This document shows, piece by piece, positions 51,758-60,279 of a stretch of DNA of 64,000 bases. The stretch comes from Ardenticatenaceae bacterium (GTDB lineage: Bacteria > Chloroflexota > Anaerolineae > Promineifilales > Promineifilaceae): NCBI GenBank assembly GCA_020634565.1, contig JACKBN010000004.1, forward strand, positions 372,001-436,000. The letters are read 5' to 3'. Made by a program: the position numbers and the translations under genes. Under the pieces are notes generated by a model. It was not told where the DNA came from. It saw only the letters and a program-made list of their open reading frames with translations, and ran no database searches. Each line of letters opens with the position of its first letter. Positions within the stretch are counted from its first letter, which is position 1.

Positions 51758-54700
51758 ATGAGCGGCAATTTATTTAGCTGTTATGTTATGGGAGAAGAAT
51801 CACTCCTCATTCAATGCACCGAGATTTTGCTTGAACGAGGTCACGATGTGCGCGGCGTTATCGCCAAAGCCTCCGCCATCACCAGTTGGGCAGCCGAGAA
51901 AGGCTTGCCCGTTTTGGCTCCCGGCAAAAACCTGGCCGAGACGCTGGCCCAGCAGCCAGCTTTTGACTATTTTCTGAGCATCACCAATCTGGCCATTATT
52001 CCAGATGCGATTTTGACGCTACCTCAAAAAGGTGCCATCAACTTCCACGATGGCCCACTGCCCAAATTTGCTGGCCTGTACGCCACTTCCTGGGCGCTGC
52101 TGCACCAGGCCAACCAGCACGGCGTTACCTGGCATGAAATGCGCAGCGGTATCGACAAAGGCGACATTCTTGTTCAGCAGCTCTTTGACATCGCTGAAGG
52201 CGAAACGGCTTTCACGCTGAATGTCAAAGCATACGAAGCCGGCATTGCAACCTTCACCGAACTGGTAGAAGGCATTGAAAATGACAATTTACAGCCCCGT
52301 GCCCAAAATCTGGCAGAGCAAACCTACTTTGGCAAATATGATCGTCCTGCTGCCGCCGCCACGCTGGATTGGACTCAATCCGCAGAAAAACTGGTAGCGA
52401 TGGTCAATGCACTGCAATTTGGCGGCTATGCCAATCCTATGGCGCTGCCCAAGCTGAATGTGAACGGCCGTCTCATCAGCATCACCTCCGCCCAAGTTAG
52501 CGACTCAACCAGCGCCGCCTCCGGCACCGTCGTAGCTACAGATGACGAATCAATCACCGTCGCTACCGCCAATGGCGCTGTAATGCTTTCTGGCCTGCAA
52601 AACCTGGACGGTACGGCCGTTTCACCCAGTGAATTCAGCGTCAACCAGCAGCTCTCCAATCTTGACGCCGCCACTATTGCTGACCTGACCGCGCTGAACG
52701 ACAAAATTGTGCGGCAAGAAGGGTATTGGCTGCGCCGCCTGAGCCAGATGCGCGCCGTTGAACTGCCCTACGCCGACCACAGCAGCACCACAATTGGCCA
52801 GGAATACACGACGATCACGATGCCGCTGCCTGCGGGTGTTTCCGGTGAGGCTCAGGCCATCACCGCCGCCTTTGCGGCTTACATGGCTCGCCTCAGCGGT
52901 AGTGACAATTTTGACATTGCCCTCAGCTTGCCCGCCCTGGCTGCCGAAGTGGGCGATTTTGCCAATTATTTTGCCACGCAGGTGCCTTTCCAGGTAAACA
53001 CCGACAGCAGTGCTACCATTGCCGACACGCTGACTGCGCTGGCGGCTGATCTAGATGCCCTGCAAAGCAAGCGCAAAACATTCAACCGCGATCTGTTCCT
53101 GCGCCAGCCTGAGCTGGAGGCGCTGCGTGCCAAACTAGATGGCGCGCTGTTGCCCGTTCTGGTGCAGTCGGCTGATTCTGCTGCCGACTTTACGCCGCTG
53201 GCCGGCACGGAACTGGCTTTGCTGCTCACACTAGACCAGAGCAGCGTGATCTGGGTGTACGACACGGCCGTTTATACCCCAGACATCATCGCCGCCATGC
53301 AAACCCAATTTGCTACCTTCCTGCAAAATGCGGCGCAAAACGGCAGCCAAACGCTGGCCGAAACCGCCTTCCTCAGCGAAGCAGAAATTCAGAAGCTGCT
53401 GGTGGATTGGAACGATACCGAGATGGCTTACGATACGGCCGTTACCATGCATCAACTCATCGAAGCCCAGGCCGACGAACGGCCGCACGCTGTTGCTGTT
53501 GTTTATGAAGACCAGCAGCTCACCTACCGTCAGCTCAACCACCGCGCCAACCAGATGGCTCGCCATCTGCGCCACCTGGGCGTTGGCCCAGAAACCATCG
53601 TCGGCGTGTTCATGGATCGCTCCATCGAGATGATGGTGGCTTTGATTGGGATTCACAAAGCCGGCGGGGCTTACTTGCCGCTCGACCCAACCTATCCCAA
53701 AGACCGGCTGGCCTTCATGGTGGAAGATACCGCTACGCCCGTGCTGCTCACCCAAAAACATCTCGTTGCCAGCCTGCCGCCGCATCAGGCGGAAGTTGTG
53801 CGCGTTGATGCCGATTGGGAGCAAATCGCCGAGCAAAGTGGCGAAAACGTCTTTAGCGGCGTGGCCGCAAATAATCTGGCCTACGTCATTTACACCTCTG
53901 GCTCCACCGGCAAGCCCAAGGGCGTGATGGTACAGCACGGCAACGCTGTCAACTTCTTCGTGGGTATGGATGAACGCATTCCCCACAATCCGCCCGGCAC
54001 CTGGCTGGCTGTTACCAGCACCTCCTTCGATATTTCCGTACTGGAGCTGTTCTGGACGCTGGCGCGGGGCTTCAAGGTCATCATTTTTGATGACAAGACG
54101 CGCGATGACGTAACGGCCGTTCCCGAACCTCCCAAAAACGACAAACATATTGACTTCAGCCTCTTCTACTTCTCCAGCGATGAGAGCGAAGAGGGTGTGA
54201 CCAACAAATATCATCTGCTGCTGGAAGGGGCCAAATTTGGCGACAAGCACGGCTTTTCGGCCGTTTGGACGCCGGAACGCCACTTCCACGCCTTTGGTGG
54301 CCTCTACCCCAATCCATCCGTGACCGGTGCCGCCATCGCAGCCATCACCGAAAATGTGCAGATTCGTTCCGGCAGCTGCGTGCTGCCCCTGCATAGCCCC
54401 ATCCGCGTGGCTGAGGAGTGGTCGGTGGTCGATAACATTTCAAACGGCCGTGTCGGTCTTTCCATTGCCGCCGGTTGGCAGCCCAACGACTTTGTCCTCC
54501 GCCCTGGCAACTACGCCGAGCGCAAAGAAATCATGTTCCGCGACATCGAAGTAGTCAAAGAACTGTGGCGCGGTGGTTCCATCACCATGAAAAACGATCT
54601 GGGCAAGGATGTCGAAGTTAAAACACTGCCCCATCCCGTCCAGAAAGAGCTGCCCATTTGGGTAACGGCTGCTGGCAATCCCGAAACGTTCCGTGAAGCC

Positions 54701-56437
54701 GGGGCCAATGGTTACAATATTCTGACCCATTTGCTGGGCCAAAGCGTGGACGAGCTGTCTGAAAAGATTCGCGTTTACCGCGAAGCGTATGAGCAGGCAG
54801 GCCATCCTGGCAAAGGCATCGTCTCCCTCATGCTGCACACCTTCATCGGCGACGATGTAGACGAAGTGCGCGAAATCGTGCGTGGCCCGATGAAACAATA
54901 TCTCAGCAGCGCCATGAACCTGGTGCGCGCCGCCGCCTGGCACTTCCCCACCTTCAAGGAAAAAGCGGAAGCCACTGGTAAAAGCCCGTTTGAGGTGTTT
55001 GATGAAGAAGAGCTGACTCCTGAAGATGTGGATGCGCTGCTCAACTTCGCCTTCGAGCGTTATTTCGAGACCAGTGGCCTCTTTGGTACGCCGCGCTCTG
55101 CGTTGCATATGGTCAACCGCCTCAAAGAGATCGACGTAGACGACGTCGCTTGCCTCATCGACTATGGCGTCCCATCCAGCGTGGTGTTGGAACACCTGGA
55201 TCGGCTAAACGAGCTGAAGAATCTGGCGGAGCCGAAGCTGGCCACCGAAGATTTCTCCATCCCGGCCCAAATTGAGCGGCACAACGTGACCCATTTCCAA
55301 TGCACGCCTTCTATGGCCAGCATGCTGCTTATGGATGAGCGCAACGCGGTGGCTTTGGCTAAGGTGCAAACGATGATGGTTGGTGGCGAGGCGCTGCCCG
55401 CCGCGCTGGCGCAGCAGCTCAAACAAATTGTGCCCGGTCAGGTCATCAACATGTACGGCCCCACGGAGACCACGATTTGGTCTACCACACATGAGGTGAC
55501 GGGTGAGGAAACGGCCGTTCCCATCGGGCGACCCATTGCTAACACCCAAATCTACATTCTGGATGCCGAAATGCAGCCCGTGCCCGTGGGCGTGGCTGGC
55601 GATTTGTACATCGGTGGTGATGGTGTTGTGCGCGGCTACCACAATCGCCCCGAACTGACTGCCGAACGCTTTGTGCAAGACCCATTCCGCAGCGATGCAG
55701 ACGCCCGCATGTACGCCACTGGCGATTTAGCCCGCTATCGCGCTGATGGCAACATCGACTTCCTCGGCCGGGCTGACTTCCAGGTGAAGCTGCGTGGCTA
55801 CCGCATTGAGCTGGGCGAAATTGAATCGTTGCTCAACGCGCAAAACGGGGTTCGAGAGGCAGTGGTCACAGCCCGCGAAGACACGCTCGGCGACAAGCGG
55901 CTGGTGGCATACGTCATCATGCAGCCGGGGCAAAAGTTGGATTCTACGGCACTCAAAGAGGCGCTGCGGGCAGAACTGCCGGAGTTCATGGTGCCCGCCA
56001 CCTACGTGCCCATGACAAGCTTCCCGCTGACGCCCAACAAGAAAACCGACCGCAAGGCATTGCCAGCTCCGGATCAGGTGCTCGTCGAGCCGCAAACGGC
56101 ATACGTCGCTCCTACCAATGATCTGGAACAGAAGATTGCGGAAATCTGGCAGCGGCTGCTGAATGTGCCGCAGGTGGGTCTCAACGACAACTTCTTCGAC
56201 CTGGGCGGTCACTCGTTGCTCACGGTGCAGGCGCATCGCCAGCTTAAGGCAATTGTGGAGAAGGAGATTTCAATTACAGACATGTTCCGCTTCCCCACCA
56301 TTCGCGCCCTGGCTGACTACCTGAATGAAGATGGCGACAATGGCACGCAAACGGCCGTTGAGCAAAGCGTTGATCGCGCCGCCAGCCGTCGTGAAGCGAT
56401 GATGCAGCGCCGCGAAAGACGTCAGCGCGTACGCTAA
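51758..56437 (+). CDS. Formyltransferase - partial C - A (with inserted luciferase-like monooxygenase) - PCP, glycine-like code
   Basis: A 1559-residue hybrid enzyme. Residues 1-310 form a methionyl-tRNA-formyltransferase-like domain with catalytic Asn and His in 'INFHDGPLPKFAG' (~95, 97) and Asp in 'GIDKGDIL', as in the formylating start module of linear gramicidin synthetase. Residues ~330-550 look like a condensation-domain remnant without HHxxxDG. The A domain (from ~565; A3 YTSGSTGKPKG) is interrupted after its A4 region by ~365 residues of luciferase-like flavin monooxygenase (about 797-1164; 'FGLYPNPSVTGAA'-like core, 'LPLHSPIRVAEEWSVVDN') and then resumes. The code spanning the insert is D-I-L-Q-M-G-M-I-W-K, close to glycine codes DILQLGLIWK. 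PCP has GGHSL near 1482. The C-terminal tail is strongly basic. It may load, oxidise and N-formylate a small amino acid. Confidence 0.87.
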   Translation: MSGNLFSCYVMGEESLLIQCTEILLERGHDVRGVIAKASAITSWAAEKGLPVLAPGKNLAETLAQQPAFDYFLSITNLAIIPDAILTLPQKGAINFHDGPLPKFAGLYATSWALLHQANQHGVTWHEMRSGIDKGDILVQQLFDIAEGETAFTLNVKAYEAGIATFTELVEGIENDNLQPRAQNLAEQTYFGKYDRPAAAATLDWTQSAEKLVAMVNALQFGGYANPMALPKLNVNGRLISITSAQVSDSTSAASGTVVATDDESITVATANGAVMLSGLQNLDGTAVSPSEFSVNQQLSNLDAATIADLTALNDKIVRQEGYWLRRLSQMRAVELPYADHSSTTIGQEYTTITMPLPAGVSGEAQAITAAFAAYMARLSGSDNFDIALSLPALAAEVGDFANYFATQVPFQVNTDSSATIADTLTALAADLDALQSKRKTFNRDLFLRQPELEALRAKLDGALLPVLVQSADSAADFTPLAGTELALLLTLDQSSVIWVYDTAVYTPDIIAAMQTQFATFLQNAAQNGSQTLAETAFLSEAEIQKLLVDWNDTEMAYDTAVTMHQLIEAQADERPHAVAVVYEDQQLTYRQLNHRANQMARHLRHLGVGPETIVGVFMDRSIEMMVALIGIHKAGGAYLPLDPTYPKDRLAFMVEDTATPVLLTQKHLVASLPPHQAEVVRVDADWEQIAEQSGENVFSGVAANNLAYVIYTSGSTGKPKGVMVQHGNAVNFFVGMDERIPHNPPGTWLAVTSTSFDISVLELFWTLARGFKVIIFDDKTRDDVTAVPEPPKNDKHIDFSLFYFSSDESEEGVTNKYHLLLEGAKFGDKHGFSAVWTPERHFHAFGGLYPNPSVTGAAIAAITENVQIRSGSCVLPLHSPIRVAEEWSVVDNISNGRVGLSIAAGWQPNDFVLRPGNYAERKEIMFRDIEVVKELWRGGSITMKNDLGKDVEVKTLPHPVQKELPIWVTAAGNPETFREAGANGYNILTHLLGQSVDELSEKIRVYREAYEQAGHPGKGIVSLMLHTFIGDDVDEVREIVRGPMKQYLSSAMNLVRAAAWHFPTFKEKAEATGKSPFEVFDEEELTPEDVDALLNFAFERYFETSGLFGTPRSALHMVNRLKEIDVDDVACLIDYGVPSSVVLEHLDRLNELKNLAEPKLATEDFSIPAQIERHNVTHFQCTPSMASMLLMDERNAVALAKVQTMMVGGEALPAALAQQLKQIVPGQVINMYGPTETTIWSTTHEVTGEETAVPIGRPIANTQIYILDAEMQPVPVGVAGDLYIGGDGVVRGYHNRPELTAERFVQDPFRSDADARMYATGDLARYRADGNIDFLGRADFQVKLRGYRIELGEIESLLNAQNGVREAVVTAREDTLGDKRLVAYVIMQPGQKLDSTALKEALRAELPEFMVPATYVPMTSFPLTPNKKTDRKALPAPDQVLVEPQTAYVAPTNDLEQKIAEIWQRLLNVPQVGLNDNFFDLGGHSLLTVQAHRQLKAIVEKEISITDMFRFPTIRALADYLNEDGDNGTQTAVEQSVDRAASRREAMMQRRERRQRVR

Positions 56438-56460
56438 ACACATTTCAAATTAATCTCTGG

Positions 56461-56513
56461 TTTCCCCGGATGCTGTCTGCCCACTGATGGGATTAAGAGA
56501 GTGTCCGGGGAAA
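56461..56513 (+). terminator. Long hairpin between the formyltransferase-NRPS and PKS genes
   Basis: TTTCCCCGGA (56461-56470) and TCCGGGGAAA (56504-56513) pair perfectly over 10 bp. The loop holds a small CCCA/TGGG hairpin. No strong T run follows. It lies 24 bases after one stop and 40 bases before the PKS start, so it may partly terminate or stabilise. Confidence 0.5.
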
Positions 56514-56553
56514 TTTATGAACCGAAACAACCAATACAGCAGTTAGGAACCGT

Positions 56554-59500
56554 ATGAGCAATCAGGATATTTTGGACGCTTTGGAAGGCACAGAAATTGC
56601 CGTCGTCGGGATGGCAGGCCGTTTTCCCGGAGCGCAAGACATCGAAACGTACTGGCGCAATTTGCGCGACGGCGTTGAATCTATCACTTTTTATACCGAT
56701 GAACAGCTGCGTGAAAACGGTGTTCCTGAAGCACTGCTGCGCAACCCCAACTACGTAAAATCGGGCGCGCCGTTGGACGATATGGATAAGTTCGACGCCA
56801 GCTTTTTTGGCTTCGGCCCACGCGATGCGGCCATCATGGACCCGCAGCATCGTAATTTTTTAGAGATGGCCTGGACGGCCATGGAGCACGCCGGTTACGA
56901 CCCAGAGCGGTTCGACGGGGCCATTGGTGTGTTTGGAGGCTCCGGCCACAACGCTTACATGCCGTACAACCTGCTCACCAATCCAGAGCTGCTTGCTTCG
57001 GTGGGCTTTTTTCTGCTGCGCCACACGGGCAATGACAAAGATTTCCTCACAACCCGCGTCTCTTACCTGATGAACCTGCGCGGCCCTAGCGTGAACGTGC
57101 AAACGGCGTGTTCTACCTCGCTGGTGGCCATTCACATGGCGTCGCAAAGCTTGCTCAGCGGCGAATGTGACATGGCCTTAGCCGGTGGCGTGACGATTGA
57201 GATGCCGCATCGGCAGGGCTACCTGTTCCAGGATGGCGAAATTCTCTCCTCAGATGGCCACTGCCGCTCTTTTGATGCCGATTCCGATGGTACCATTTTT
57301 GGCAGCGGCGTGGGCGTGGTGACGTTGCGCCGTCTGGCGGATGCCATCGAGGATGGCGACACCATTCACGCCATCATTCGCGGATCGGCCGTCAATAACG
57401 ATGGTTCTGGCAAGGTTAACTACCTGGCTCCCAGCGTGGATGGGCAGGCAGGCGCCATCGCTGAGGCGATTGCCCTGGCCAACATCGATGCCGACACAAT
57501 TGATTACGTGGAAGCCCACGGCACCGGCACCCGCATCGGCGATCCGATTGAAGTGACGGCGCTGACGCAGGCGTTTCGCCAAACAACGGACAAGAAGCAG
57601 TTTAGCGGCCTGGGTTCCGTGAAAACGAACATTGGCCATTTGGATACGGCCGCAGGCGTGGCTGCCTTCATCAAAGTGGTGCAGTCCCTCAAACATAAGC
57701 AAATTCCTGCCAGCCTGAATTACAAAGCGCCCAACCCGATGCTCAATTTGGAAGACAGTCCATTTTTTGTCAACCATGAGCTGCGTGACTGGCCACAGGA
57801 CGAGTCGCCACGCCGGGCGGGTGTGAGTTCATTGGGGGTGGGTGGCACGAATGCCCATGTCATCATCGAGGAAGCGCCAGAGCTTGAGCCGTCGAGTGAT
57901 TCACGCGATTGGCAGCTTTTGCAGCTTTCCGCCAAGACAAATTCTGCCCTGGATGCTGCCAGCCAAAATTTAGCCACTTTCCTGCAAGAAAATCCGGACG
58001 TGCCGTTGGCGGATGTGGCTTACACGTTGCAGCTGGGTCGTCAACCCATGCCGTACCGCCGCATTGTGGCGGTGCAAGATGCGGCCGATGCGGCTGAAGC
58101 GCTAACCAACGGCGACCGCAAGCGCGTCATTAGCCAGCAGGCGAGTGATGCCGCGCCGTCGGTGGTGTTTATGTTCCCCGGTGGCGGGGCGCAATACCCG
58201 AACATGGGGCTGGGTCTGTACGAGACGGAGCCGGTTTATCAAGACGCGATTGATGATTGTTTGGCATTGGTACGGCCGTATCTCGACACCGACTTGCGCC
58301 AGCTGATGTTCCCTACGGCTGAGAATCTGGAAAGTGCGGCTCAGGAATTAAAACGGCCGTCCCGTAACCTGCCCGCCATCTTCATGACCGAATACGCCCT
58401 GGCACAGCTGTGGCGTTCCTGGGGCATTGAACCGGCGGCCATGACCGGGCACAGCATGGGCGAATACACCGCTGCCTGTCTGGCAGGCGTGCTTTCGTTG
58501 AAAGATGCACTGTTCATCGTGACGCTGCGCGGCAAGCTGTTTGAGACGTTGCCCGAGGGTGGCATGATCAGCGTGCCGTTGACCGAAGAAGCGATTGCGC
58601 CGCTGCTCAGCGACGGCCTTTCGATTGCCGTGATTAACAATCCAGAGTTGTGCGTGGTCTCTGGTGAACTGGCACCTCTGGAAAAATTGGAAGCGGTGTT
58701 GGCAGAAAAAGAGGTGGAATATCGCCGCGTGCGCATCAATGTGGCGGCCCATTCCCCCATGTTGGAACCGATTCTGGACGAATTTGGCCGTGAACTGGCT
58801 AAAATCCAGTTCAACCCGCCGACGATGCCTTTTATTTCTAATCTCACCGGGGCATGGATCACGCCAGAAGAGGCGACGGATCCCAACTATTGGGTGCGCC
58901 ATTTGCGCCACACGGTGCGCTTTGCCGATGGCCTAACGACGCTGCTAAACGAGCCAAATCGGGTCTTTTTGGAAGTGGGTCCGGGCCAGACGCTCAGCTC
59001 CTTGGTGCGGATGCATCCTGAGAAGGACCGGTCGCATACGGCCGTTTCCTCCCTGCGCCACCGTAAAGAAGAAGTTGCTGATCTGCAATTTGCCCTCACC
59101 AGCCTGGGACGCCTGTGGTTGGCTGGGGTAATGCCCGATTGGGCCGCATTTTACGCGGATGAAATTCGTTACCGCGTGCCGCTGCCCACCTATCCATTTG
59201 AGCGGCAGCGCTACTGGATTGAGCCGGGCAACACGCTGTTTAGCGGCGCGGAAGCCGTCAAAACCGTTTTGGCCAAGATGCCGGAGCTGGAAGATTGGTT
59301 CTACAAGCGCACCTGGCAAGCAACCGACAAGCCCGCGGCGGCGGTGGTCGAGCCAATCAATTGGCTGCTCTTCCAAGATAAATTGGGCGTTGGCGCGCAG
59401 GTACAGGCCCAACTGCAACAGGCCGGGCACATGGTTGTGGCCGTCTCCGTGGGTGAGCAGTTCCGCCAATTGAGCGAGTTTGCCTACGAGGTAAATCCCC

Positions 59501-60279
59501 GTGCCCGCATTGATTACGATACGCTGGTTGAAGAATTGGCCAGCCGCTCGTTGCTGCCGCAGCGCGTGGCCCATTTGTGGACCTTAAACCAAACAAACAA
59601 TCCAGACCGGATGCGCGTTTATTACCAAAATCAGGATTTGGGTTTTTACAGCCTCTTTTTCCTGGCGCAGGCGCTGGGTGAGGAAGGGCTGCCGGGGACG
59701 CTGGATATTACGGCCGTTACCAACGGCAGTCAGCGCATCGACAACGAACAGGTGCCCTATCCCGACAAAGCGACGCTGCTGGGACCCATCAAAGTGATGC
59801 CGCGTGAGTTCCCCGGCGTGACGGCGCGATTGGTGGATTTGGCCTTGCCTGATGCGCTGCTGGCTGAGCAAATTGAAGGGCTGGCCACGTTAGTGAAAGC
59901 CGATTTGCTGGCTGAGCCGCAGAATGGACTGTTTGCTTACCGAAACGGCCGTCGTTGGCAGCAGCAGTTTGCCGCCGCACCACAGCCGGAAGGCAATCTG
60001 GACGATTCACGCATTAAGCCGGGCGGCGTCTATCTCATCACCGGCGGTATGGGCGGTATTGGGCTGGTGATGGCCGAGCATCTGGCCGAAACAGCGCAGG
60101 CGAAGCTGGTGCTGTTAAGCCGCTCTGGATTGCCCAAGCGGGAGATGTGGTCGGATTGGATTAAAGGCCACAGCGTCAGCGACAAAACCAGCCGCCGCAT
60201 CCAAAAATTCAGGCGCTGGAAGCTGCCGGAGCCGAGGTGCTGGTCGTTGAGGCAGACATCACCAATCGCGAACAGGTGA
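56554..60279 (+). CDS. Type I PKS, N-terminal part: KS - AT - start of KR
   Basis: A 1241-codon frame encoding a ketosynthase (residues 10-430; Cys in 'TACSTSL' near 185, His in 'EAHGTGT' and 'KTNIGHL'). An acyltransferase follows (about 530-830; Ser in 'GHSMGEY' near 632, with 'VAAHSP' at the specificity site, which does not clearly choose malonyl or methylmalonyl). Then comes a KR structural region and the KR NADPH loop 'TGGMGGIGLVMAE' near 1163. The last ~25 codons after the A run at 60203-60207 are out of frame and lose all KR similarity. KR continues in the next frame, so this and the following entry are one gene broken by a single base. AGGAA precedes the ATG. Confidence 0.87.
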   Translation: MSNQDILDALEGTEIAVVGMAGRFPGAQDIETYWRNLRDGVESITFYTDEQLRENGVPEALLRNPNYVKSGAPLDDMDKFDASFFGFGPRDAAIMDPQHRNFLEMAWTAMEHAGYDPERFDGAIGVFGGSGHNAYMPYNLLTNPELLASVGFFLLRHTGNDKDFLTTRVSYLMNLRGPSVNVQTACSTSLVAIHMASQSLLSGECDMALAGGVTIEMPHRQGYLFQDGEILSSDGHCRSFDADSDGTIFGSGVGVVTLRRLADAIEDGDTIHAIIRGSAVNNDGSGKVNYLAPSVDGQAGAIAEAIALANIDADTIDYVEAHGTGTRIGDPIEVTALTQAFRQTTDKKQFSGLGSVKTNIGHLDTAAGVAAFIKVVQSLKHKQIPASLNYKAPNPMLNLEDSPFFVNHELRDWPQDESPRRAGVSSLGVGGTNAHVIIEEAPELEPSSDSRDWQLLQLSAKTNSALDAASQNLATFLQENPDVPLADVAYTLQLGRQPMPYRRIVAVQDAADAAEALTNGDRKRVISQQASDAAPSVVFMFPGGGAQYPNMGLGLYETEPVYQDAIDDCLALVRPYLDTDLRQLMFPTAENLESAAQELKRPSRNLPAIFMTEYALAQLWRSWGIEPAAMTGHSMGEYTAACLAGVLSLKDALFIVTLRGKLFETLPEGGMISVPLTEEAIAPLLSDGLSIAVINNPELCVVSGELAPLEKLEAVLAEKEVEYRRVRINVAAHSPMLEPILDEFGRELAKIQFNPPTMPFISNLTGAWITPEEATDPNYWVRHLRHTVRFADGLTTLLNEPNRVFLEVGPGQTLSSLVRMHPEKDRSHTAVSSLRHRKEEVADLQFALTSLGRLWLAGVMPDWAAFYADEIRYRVPLPTYPFERQRYWIEPGNTLFSGAEAVKTVLAKMPELEDWFYKRTWQATDKPAAAVVEPINWLLFQDKLGVGAQVQAQLQQAGHMVVAVSVGEQFRQLSEFAYEVNPRARIDYDTLVEELASRSLLPQRVAHLWTLNQTNNPDRMRVYYQNQDLGFYSLFFLAQALGEEGLPGTLDITAVTNGSQRIDNEQVPYPDKATLLGPIKVMPREFPGVTARLVDLALPDALLAEQIEGLATLVKADLLAEPQNGLFAYRNGRRWQQQFAAAPQPEGNLDDSRIKPGGVYLITGGMGGIGLVMAEHLAETAQAKLVLLSRSGLPKREMWSDWIKGHSVSDKTSRRIQKFRRWKLPEPRCWSLRQTSPIANR
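60203..60207 (+). other. Probable one-base deletion (frameshift) in a run of A in the PKS gene
   Basis: Translation stays KR-like up to this five-A run and continues KR-like in another frame directly after it. Adding one A restores '...RIQKIQALEAAGAEVLVVEAD...', the normal KR sequence. It is either a sequencing/assembly error in a homopolymer, a real mutation, or a slippage site. Confidence 0.85.

Noticed and set aside
53231..54394. 387-codon minus-strand open frame opposite the formyltransferase-NRPS gene
   Set aside because: It lies wholly inside a well supported A/monooxygenase coding region and has no recognisable domain.
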